A stretch of 64,000 bases of DNA, taken from assembly GCA_029582165.1 (NCBI GenBank), contig CM055893.1, positions 23,659,179-23,723,178 on the forward strand, written 5' to 3'. The notes under the pieces were generated by a model. It was not told the DNA's origin, searched no databases, and saw nothing but the letters and a program-made list of their open reading frames with translations. Position numbers and translations under genes: made by a program. Every line of letters begins with the position of its first letter. Positions within the stretch are counted from its first letter, which is position 1. Source of the DNA: Portulaca oleracea (lineage: Eukaryota > Streptophyta > Magnoliopsida > Caryophyllales > Portulacaceae). Shown one piece after another: positions 55,714 to 64,000 of this stretch.

Positions 55714-55789
55714 ACTTTTAATTCTTGTATTATCATGTAAACTTGAATAATCAATAATTGTACAATTTGTAACCTTTTGTTTTTGGCTT

Positions 55790-55905
55790 TATGGATGCTA
55801 ATATACTGAATTTTTGGGGTATTAGACAATAATGCACTGAACTTTGACCTTAGACAATAAAATATTGTACTTTGAAGGGTGTTGAACAATAATGCACCTA
55901 AGAAT
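55790..55905. mobile_element. Single arm of the 40899-family MITE
   Basis: GGATGCTAATATACTGAA and GACAATAATGCACTGAAC match the arms of the MITE at 40899-41441. The second arm is missing or decayed. Confidence 0.6.
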
Positions 55906-56188
55906 TATAACTTGTATAATTTAATTTGTACTTTGAAAGGTGTTGAATAATCAATAATACTTTGAAGGTTTATTAGTTTTCTCCAAAAATTGGTTGGCGA
56001 CTCTTTAAATTATAATTTGCATAATTTAATTTGTACAAATTAAATTTACAAGTTTATGACTCCTAAGAATTGTTAGTGTTTTTTAATAAATCCTTATTTA
56101 AGGATTAAGCAACCTTAGTCGGCTCCCAATTTAAGTAACACTTTGAAATAAATTTCCTAAACGGGAACATTTCGGGGTCTATAGCCAC

Positions 56189-57260
56189 ATAGCATAAAGG
56201 ATCAGATTCTGCAATGGACAGGTTTCAGTGAAGGAACAATGCCTTTCATGTACCTTGGAATGCCTATTACTGATGGGAAATTAGGGAAATTGGAATGCAG
56301 CAAGCTTGTGGAGAAAATTACAACAAGAGTGAGGAGCTGGAGGAGTGCAAACATCTCATATGCTGGAAGGGTAGTCCTAATTAACACTATACTTATGGGA
56401 TTTACTCTTTTTGGGTCTCCACAATGATAATCCCAACTACAGTGATTGAGCAAACCACAACTATTTGTAGGAGCTTTCTTTGTAACTTATGAGGGTAGCA
56501 CAAAACACCTCCTATTAGCTGGGACACTGTGTGTAGAACAAAAAGGCAAGGTGGACTAGGTTTGAAAAACCTTCATCACTGGAACAAAGCTCTAATCTTC
56601 AAGCAGGTTAAAGCAAGATTTGAGCACAAGAAGTCTCTTTGGGTGAAATGGGTGCATGAAAAGTATATCAAGGACAAAGATTCCCAACTCATGCTTGTAT
56701 TCTAAAAAACTATGTCGAGTGAAAGATACTCTGAAGAATGCAATGGTATTACAGACTGATTATAAGGTTTAGGAAGGCTACAAGGCCCTCCAAGGGGAGG
56801 GGGAAAATGGTCTTGGTCCAGGGTAGTCTAGAACAGTTTAACTGCCCCCAGACACTCGATTTGCTCCTGGCTTGCAGGAAAACCTGCAGTTCGAGCCAGA
56901 TAGAAGAAATACTAGCCACACATGGATAGCACATGCCCACTCTGTGACACTCATGAGGAAACAATTCAACACCTATTTTTCGAGTGCACCTATGCCACTA
57001 CCATTAGGGAAAGACTCCAAGAATGAATTGATATCCCAGAGGTAGGAAATTAGGATCACTGGTGCCATAAGATCAAAAATAAAAAAGGTCCTAGGTGGAA
57101 AAAGGAGCTTACAGCAACTGGTTTCAACAACCTCATATATCATGTCTACATGACAAGAAATAAGAAAATTTTTAAGAGCAAAACTGAAGAGCCAGAACAA
57201 ATTTTCAAAGTAATCAAATACTACTTGAGAGATAGGACCTTGTACGCTAAATAGCAAAAC
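56189..57260 (+). pseudogene. LINE fragment, right half (RT end and zinc region)
   Basis: Continuation of 39478-39731. It reads MPFMYLGMPITDGKLGKLEC and SYAGRVVLINTILMG, then a zf-RVT region CPLCDTHEETIQHLFFEC, ending near KVIKYYLRDRTLYAK at about 57250. Several frame changes and stops. No A-tail is recognised. Confidence 0.8.
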
Positions 57261-57369
57261 TAGGAAATACAATGGTTGTATAGTCGTATAGATACAATTT
57301 GTGCTTAGGATGTAATTGTTTGGGGGCATTTCCTGGAGTTTTGGAATAATACTAGACTTTTTCCATATA
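57261..57369. other. Short non-coding spacer
   Basis: Between the LINE end and a Helitron-like terminus. Nothing recognised. Confidence 0.4.
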
Positions 57370-57401
57370 CTAGTCATAAAAGCGCGCGCGATGCGCGCGG
57401 T
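57370..57401 (-). mobile_element. Helitron-like 3' terminus
   Basis: On the minus strand: hairpin CCGCGCGC-ATC-GCGCGCG, then TTTTATGA, then CTAG followed by T. A GC-rich hairpin about 10 nt before CTRR is the plant Helitron 3' end. The 5' end (TC...) to the right was not found, so the element's extent is unknown. Confidence 0.5.
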
Positions 57402-58164
57402 AAATACAGTAAGTGATATAATTTTCTAGGGAAAATGTCATTAAAAAAAAAAGGTGGTCCTCTATAAATATCAATATGGAAATATAGTTAAGATAATCTT
57501 TCCAGAGCTTTAAAAAGAATATATTGAGATCCAATTGTGTTATGTTAACTCTAGTAGAGTCTTCTATCAAAAAAAACTCTAGTAGAGTCCACTTTCTTTT
57601 GACTTAGTTATACTTTAGACACATATCTTCCAAATTTCGTCATAATTACTTTTGAGTATTCTTTAATTCATAGAGGAAGACAACAACACTCTATATACGT
57701 TCAACTTTACTTCAATGAAATCCATAATTGAACAAAAGAATTTCTCACTAACCCATTTGTTTTCCATTTCTTATGCAACCATTAATTTACACACAACATG
57801 TCTTCTTTTACCTCTACACATATTCCTTCCTTGTCTAAAAGATAGCTCTACTTAACATCCATCATTCACTTAACTCTTCCTATCATTCATTATGAATCCC
57901 ATAAATTCCTAGGAAAAATTCGGCAGCATTTCCCCTGTAAATAGGACTATTCCCAAATTTACATCCTTATTTTTTTTCACCTACAAAATACAATTTACAT
58001 CACATAATCTCAACAGAGAGCTTCACGCTCAAGCTTCCATTGCAACAGTTCCTCTAATTAGGCCCAATTTGCCACATAAGACACATATACTCTGCACCCA
58101 AACACATCTAAGTTTCAATGTTCTAATAGTTCTCTATATTCCCAAATTTTCTCCTTATAACTCC
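57402..58164. other. Non-coding DNA left of the long-LTR element's PBS
   Basis: Should include the 5' leader of the minus-strand gypsy element and perhaps Helitron body. No gag is readable. It holds a duplicated AACTCTAGTAGAGTC palindrome (about 57547 and 57580). Confidence 0.4.
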
Positions 58165-58176
58165 GCTCTGATACCA
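58165..58176 (-). other. Primer binding site, initiator-Met tRNA type
   Basis: The minus strand reads TGGTATCAGAGC, complementary to the 3' end of the initiator-Met tRNA, 4 bp from the LTR edge at 58181. Confidence 0.85.
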
Positions 58177-58180
58177 CAAC

Positions 58181-61100
58181 TGTAACGCCCCAAAACCTTA
58201 ATCACACAATTACCCAAACATTACGGTAATCACATGATTAGCGCAGCGGATAACGGCCTGAGGCGCTACCGCCGTCCCACTAAGGACAAGGCAAAACCAA
58301 CCAACCAAGCACACCAACAAAGACAACCAGAATCACAACTGAACCACATTCACCGACACCTCCCCATACATAAAGGAGTTTACAAAAGCCACAATTGCTT
58401 AACTTTAACAGTACATAAACACACATAGACCCACACGCTTATAGATCCTTATATATCTCCATACACCACTATCACTTGCTTTATAAGTAACCCTGTACGA
58501 CGCAAAAGTCTACCTTTCACTTTAGAGAGTAAACTACTTCTGAGCGCCCTTTCCCTTTTCTGTGGAGCTCGGACCACCTAAAACAAAACAGTAAAACAAC
58601 GCAAAAGTGAGTGGGGGAAACACTCAGTACACAAACCTCCAACATGTAAAACCGTTTCGAAACGGTTTTTCATGCCGACCTAAAACATTTGAAACGAGGA
58701 AGGGCAAAATAACTCGTGCTAAACCAATGAAGTCTTTAAACTTTAAGAATTCTATGCATATGCCGTGCTTTACTTTGAAAATATAACAATAATAAGACGT
58801 GGTATCCCTTACGATCGATGCCGAAGCACCTCACACACGCGCATGCCCAAACCGACCGGGAGTTTGGATTGGGTGACTGCTAGGCAGTCGACACTGGCCA
58901 GGTCAAGCTTACTCCAATAGGAGCCTGTAAAATAATGCTAGGATTCACTCTAGCTACTGTAGAACTACGTCTCGGGACCACTTATAAAACAATAAAATCA
59001 TTAGCATGTATCTATGCAATAAAACTGTACTTGACTGTAAGCATAAGAGTTGGACAATTTGCGTACCTTTAAAATACTGTGAACTTGGTGACGATCTGGC
59101 TCGGGGAATGGCCGGGGGCGGTGTGAAACTTTGAGCCAAGACGATAAAGGTTACTAATTAGTGCAAGGGCTATGAACAAAAAGGGCCGTAACGTCCCATA
59201 GAAAGGATTTGAAATGCACATGTAAAAGAAATTTTAGGTTTTTAAGGTAAGAGTATTTTGGCTATAACCGGGGCTAGGAAACTCGGAATTTAATGAACGA
59301 GCACTTTTCGGAAAGGGAAAAATAAAATCTATAAGTTTGTCAACTGGGTCAGATGCTAAAAATGATGGGAAGAGCTCGGAAAAGGCTCTGGACAGAAACA
59401 ACGAAAACCGAAATATTTTCTTTGTGCGGTTTTGGCGTTTAAACGGAATCGATAAAATTTTATGCACTTGCTCTAAACTCATAGGAGCTTTATGGACAGG
59501 AAAAAAATACTTGTAGAATATGTACTCTTATTCTATCAAAGAGGCTTTAAAAAAAATTTGAGAGCGTCTAATTTTATTTCCTTTAAAAACGCGAGACTTC
59601 GGTAATAAAATACGATAAAATCAAATAACATAAAAGACATCGAGGTCTCTTAAAGCCAAGTCCTATGGTCCTCAATCATCAATTCCATCTTAACAACCAT
59701 AATGTCACATTTAAACACCCAAAAACAACTCACAAGGTCACTATAACACTTTTGGTTCAACTTAAAACAATATATTATACCCAGAATTTCCAGATTCGCA
59801 ACCCTTCTTCCTGGCTCTATAACTCACACTCCCGACGTCGGGTTGACGCATACCATACCATTTCGGAAAGCTTGCAAGGTCTCCTAAACCTCTTACTTTG
59901 AACACTTTTTCAAATTCAAACTCCACACAGACGAAAAATGTGCAACAAGTCACTGCCTCCAAAATCGTATATAATTGCATGCCTTTACGGTTTTGGCTCT
60001 AACTTGAGCTATACAAGTCGGAAACCCGAAATTCAAAAGCCCGGTGTTAGCTAACACCTTAGGCTACCTTTTTACACAAGAATCTGGGCTAAAAACTAAT
60101 TTTACCATCTCCTATAAAAAGTGAATTTTGGGCAGAATGCACTGGGGTGTTTGAGCTTACATGCATGCTCCATTTTCATTCAAGTTTTGTACTAATTCGT
60201 TACCCAAATGAAGTCTACTCATATCACTACCATTTTCCAGAATTCCAACCTCAAAAATTATCATCCAAGCTTGCATAATACACATGCACAATCATCAAAT
60301 TACATGCACTTATATTCCACCACAATTTTCATGGTTTCCATCACTATTTGCACATAAAACACCCAATTAACATATTATTAGCTTAGTTACTCTTCCAAAA
60401 CAGAAACTAAACTCTAAAAACTTCATCAAATTCTTCATGCAAATCCTTAGAACATTAATCTCTCAACAATATACACCATTGGCATGAATAATCCATAAAG
60501 AGAACACTTGCAACAACCACGAAACTTAACCATTCAAAACTATACTCTAAAATTCATGTAAATGGAGAATAAAAGGGATGAAAACAACCATTTAACATTT
60601 GAAAAACATCAAAACTCAGATTATATAAAAAAATGGAGATAAGGTGTGAGATGAATACCACTTGAAAGAGGAGATAAAAATGAACAAGGAAGTGTGGAAA
60701 TGGAAGAGGAACACTTGGCCGCCGGAATTCTAGCCGGAAAACTCGCCGGCGGCCGGCGAATTCGCAGGTGGCGGGCTGGGGTGGTTCTCGGCGCACAGGA
60801 GGGAGAGGGAGGGCTGAGAGTTTGAGTGTGTTTTGGACAAAAATAATGACCCTATAGCTCCCCCATACCCCCTTTTATAATTACTACTCCCTCCACTTAA
60901 CTTTAAAGAAATAAAAGTAATAATAATAATATCAATAGCAATACTACTAATATACTTAGTAAAAGTGTACCATAGTTCTCTTAATTAAGAAGGTAGTAAA
61001 AAAAATAACTTGTAAAGTGAATTTAATTGTTACGGTAAAAACGGTAACGATCGATATTTTTATTAAAATTCACCTTGCCGTAAAAATCGAAACGGTAATC

Positions 61101-61339
61101 AAACCGATTTTAAAATAAACATTAGAACCTAAAATAATAATAATATGAGGTCCAAAAATGATAAACTTTAAAAGCACTAGAAAATAATTCGATCGGTAAT
61201 ATTGACCGCTTAGCCATTTCCCCCGAGACCTGTCACCGTTAGTTAACTGTAAAAAATTAAAAGAATTTAATAATCACATTTTAGCTAATTAAACAAATTT
61301 AATTACCCTAATTTCTGTGATTTAGGGTGGGTTGTTACA
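58181..61339 (-). mobile_element. Long 5' LTR (~3.2 kb) of a gypsy element, Tekay/Del-like
   Basis: On the minus strand it starts TGTAACAACCCACCC (61339) and ends GGGGCGTTACA (58181), followed by the Met-tRNA PBS. The length and TGTAAC...GTTACA ends suit Tekay/Del chromoviruses, though no coding domain is present to confirm. It interrupts a LINE at 61340. It contains a perfect 20-bp palindrome at 58648-58667. The internal region left of the PBS is short and non-coding, so the element is truncated. Confidence 0.65.
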
Positions 61340-63100
61340 GCTAGCCATGTCACTGATTTCGTTGAGAAATCCCTAGAGCTAGTTAAACCCCAACAAAGAG
61401 AGTCTTCCAACGAATTGTCAGGCAGAGGAATTGAATTAATAGAAGAACCACCTCCAGTGAAAGCAAGGAAGATAGCAAGCCAACGTCTCATGTTCTATCT
61501 TCCTTAATAAAATCAGCAACACGCAGGGCAGTGTCAACTTGAGAAACATCAAAGTCATACATTTTACTTACAAGACTAGTCTGTCCACACCAATTACCCA
61601 GCCAAAAGTTTATCTTTTCACCATTGCCAACCTGCCACCAAAGGCCCTTTGCAAAAGTAGGTCTAATTTTTAAAATTGATTTCCACACCCAAGAGTTTGT
61701 AATTTTCGGCTGAATATCAAAAGAATTACTTTCTCGAACATACTTAGCACGAATCTGGTCCACCCAAATCCCCTAACCAAACATCACTTTCCATAGAAGT
61801 TTACAAAGGAAGGCCGTATTCACCGCCTCTGATTTCCTGAGCCCTAATCCACCCAAAGATTTCAGCCGGCAAACCTTATCCCAAGCCACCATAGGTAATT
61901 CTTTCCTTTGTATTAAGATCTTTCCAAAAAAAAATGATCTACTAACAGAATCAATCTAGTTTGCAATACTTGTTGGAACTCTAAAACATTTCAACACATG
62001 GGACCTGATAGATTCAATGTGAGACTGAATTGGCGCGACCCGCCCTGCCTTAGAAGCATACTTAGCCTTCTAGGGTTGCAATTTCACTTGAGCATTATGC
62101 ACTAAATAAGCAAATGTTTATTTGGAAGGTCGTCCTTTAAATAAAGGACACTCCAAGTACTTACCAATAGCATTGTGCCGGTTTATCCCAAAGACACCTG
62201 CCACCATTTGTTTGTCACGAGCAGACACATTCTTTGTAAAAAACATAGACGATTTATGAAAATTAACAAGTTGTCCAGAGTATGCACAAAATTTATTTAA
62301 AATAGACTGTAATCGTTGACAATCTTCCAGCTTAGCACGACAAAACAATAAACTATCATCTGCAAAGAAAAGACAAGGAATTTTACCCCATTAGGAGACA
62401 GTTTAATGCCAATACCACTATTACGTGCGGTAGCGGCACGAGATAGATTTGAGATAAGGCCTTGCATGCAAAGCAGAAAAAGGTACGGGGAGAGAGAGGA
62501 TCCCCTTGACGGATATCCCTAGAAGGAGAAAAGAAACCCGTCGTTTCCCCATTAATGACTAGAGAGTAGGAAACCGTAGTTACACATTCCATAATCCACG
62601 CGATCCATTGATTGGGAAATCCTAACTTATGCAAAACCTCCTTCAGGTAATCCCATTCTATTCTATCATAGGCCTTTTCCATATCGAATTTTAAGGCCAC
62701 CCAACTTTTCTTACCATTCATATTCTGAAACTTATTTATAATTTCATGAGTAACAAGAATATTATCATGAATCGAGCGGTCAGGAATAAAAGCACTCTAG
62801 GCCGGATGGATCAATTTATCTAACACAATTCGTAGTCGATTAACTAATATTTTGGAGATAATTTTATATAAACTATTACAAAGGCTGATAGGCCTAAAAT
62901 TGTTTGTTGTGGTCGGATTGTCAACTTTAGAAATTAACGCAATCAGAGTATGATTAACTTGCCTCAAAAGCGGACCATGTTGAAAAAAATGTTGGACCGC
63001 ATGAGTCACCTCTTGACTAATTATATTCCAATGATTTTGAAAAAGAGCAATTGCATATATATATATATAGTGATTCTCTGTCATGATGATGGTCTTTACT
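61340..63100 (-). pseudogene. LINE reverse transcriptase region (minus strand), degenerate
   Basis: In minus order: 63084-62797 (HTLIALISKVDNPTTTNNFR, PISLCNSLYKIISKILVNRL), 62721-62383 (ALKFDMEKAYDRIEWDYL with catalytic D; DIRQGDPLSP), 62348-62118 (FHKSSMFFTKNV), 61763-61488 (WKSILKIRPTFAKGLWWQVG) and 61491-61340 (WGLTSSRDFSTKSVTW). It is cut at 61340 by the long LTR. Frame breaks are frequent. It differs from the LINEs at 11935 and 39478. Confidence 0.8.
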
Positions 63101-63481
63101 GTTTATATAATAACCTTGAGAATAAGACATAAACATTGTCATTATACAACATTTAATATACAACAATTAACATATAATTAAAATAGTGAAGTAGACAATC
63201 TATATAATCTTAATATTCAATAAATCATGTAAGACTGTATTCTGTCAAATTCGTAACAAACCCCCCCCCCCTCTCCTCCCCCGCGCGAAAAAAAAAAGAA
63301 AGAGAAAAGGTTGGAATACAATAGATTTGGTTTAATTTGTTTATGTTTGTTTATTCATTCACCCCCACACAAAAAGTTCACGTGTAGCACAATCAAAACA
63401 ACAAAAGTACAGACGACCAGCTACAAACATCAAAACGAAATTGTAGCCAAAGTGACAAAGAAAGAGTTTGTTATTTAATTA
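63101..63481. other. A/T-rich spacer with a C-run
   Basis: Includes a run of ten C (about 63261-63270) followed by CT- and A-rich tracts. No gene. Confidence 0.5.
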
Positions 63482-63782
63482 GGCCCTCCTCTTTAACCCA
63501 TTTTGCTATAACCCACCACAACATATTAATCCACCACAATTTACCACAATCCACCATAATCAACTTTTTTCAATTATTTGTTCACATTTTCCAATTAATT
63601 TTTCATCTTACTTTTTCCAATTACTTTTTCACATTTATCAACACATTTTACAATTATTAAAAACAAAATCCACCACAACTTATTACAACCCACCACAATC
63701 CACCACAATTTCACCACACCACCATAATTTCACCATACCACACCGCGCCATACCGCAGCTAGCCGTATAAAAAAACAGAGCC
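63482..63782. mobile_element. Possible PIF/Harbinger MITE, 301 bp
   Basis: Weak inverted ends (GGCCCTCCTC and, reversed, GGCTCTGTTT) flanked by TTA at 63479-63481 and 63783-63785. The interior is built of CCACCACAA-type repeats. Confidence 0.4.
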
Positions 63783-64000
63783 TTAAAACTAGTTATTCCA
63801 AATCTCATGTGGCCAGGTTATAGCTATGTTTTTTATGATGCACTCAGTCATTTTCACATTATCTGTCACTTTAATTTACTTTCCTTTTCTCATAAGATTT
63901 GTCGTCATACAATTTTAATAATACATTAATTACTAATTTATCAAATTAACCTTATTAAGTACATCTTTTTCTTCAACTTTTCTCTTTTATTCAACATTTT
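63783..64000. other. A/T-rich flank, nothing recognised
   Basis: No frame, repeat or RNA gene that I can support. Confidence 0.5.

Larger units (their letters stand above)
55290..56183. mobile_element. Solo LTR, right part (continues from 40495)
   Basis: Right half of the LTR that starts at 39732. It carries two secondary insertions: a MITE at 55356-55713 and part of the 40899-family MITE at about 55790-55905. Ends GGGGTCTATA before the duplication GCCAC. Confidence 0.75.

Overview
This window is nuclear DNA of a flowering plant, probably a eudicot. The plant signs are Athila-type Ty3/gypsy elements primed by tRNA-Asp, LINE, hAT, CACTA, Mutator and PIF-type debris, and plant genes with many short introns. 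The species was not determined. Most of the window is nested transposable-element DNA, and only one locus looks like a resident gene pair.

Layout. 1-8474: an Athila element on the minus strand (start of ORF3 at the left edge, spacer, integrase, RT/RNase H, protease, gag, PBS, 5' LTR). It sits in an older gypsy element (gag start, PBS and LTR, 8475-~9792). 10168-11573: a decayed hAT transposase. ~11935-14988: a 5'-truncated LINE with a 40-A tail. 15538-20074: the gene island, an acidic protein gene (minus) facing a PP2C gene (plus) that matches photosystem II core phosphatase PBCP/PP2C26, with a tRNA-like relic between them. 20552-~22805: a decayed LTR carrying two MITEs. 23244-24884: a solo Athila LTR. 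24885-~29010: a second gypsy element (minus). 29341-30949: a solo Athila LTR (plus). 31063-38242: a gag-protease-only Athila relative with a deleted 3' LTR. 38243-39100: another LTR fragment.

39478-57260 is a deep nest. A LINE is split by a solo LTR (39732-56183, TSD GCCAC), which is split by a 14.8-kb CACTA transposon (40496-55286, TSD ACT). The CACTA element carries spliced fragments of at least six plant genes, all on the plus strand: F-box/PP2-B (inside a Pack-MULE with a 10-bp TSD, itself hit by a MITE), F-box/FBD, KNOX ELK domain, mitochondrial-type SHMT, a CH-domain kinesin-14 (five exons) and RBX1. No CACTA transposase is visible. Two further solo LTRs interrupt the kinesin fragment, one of them inside an exon. 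57370-64000: a Helitron-like terminus, a long 5' LTR with a Met-tRNA PBS (58181-61339, minus), a minus-strand LINE and a probable PIF MITE.

The strongest unexplained signal is an array of 14-16 bp imperfect palindromes, spaced almost exactly 21 bp apart, in the U3 of every Athila-family LTR here. The array also occurs in the internal spacer upstream of the Athila ORF3. Palindromy is kept while the actual bases differ between copies. Other LTR families in the window carry their own hairpin arrays. All homology calls are by eye from translated motifs; no database search or alignment was run.
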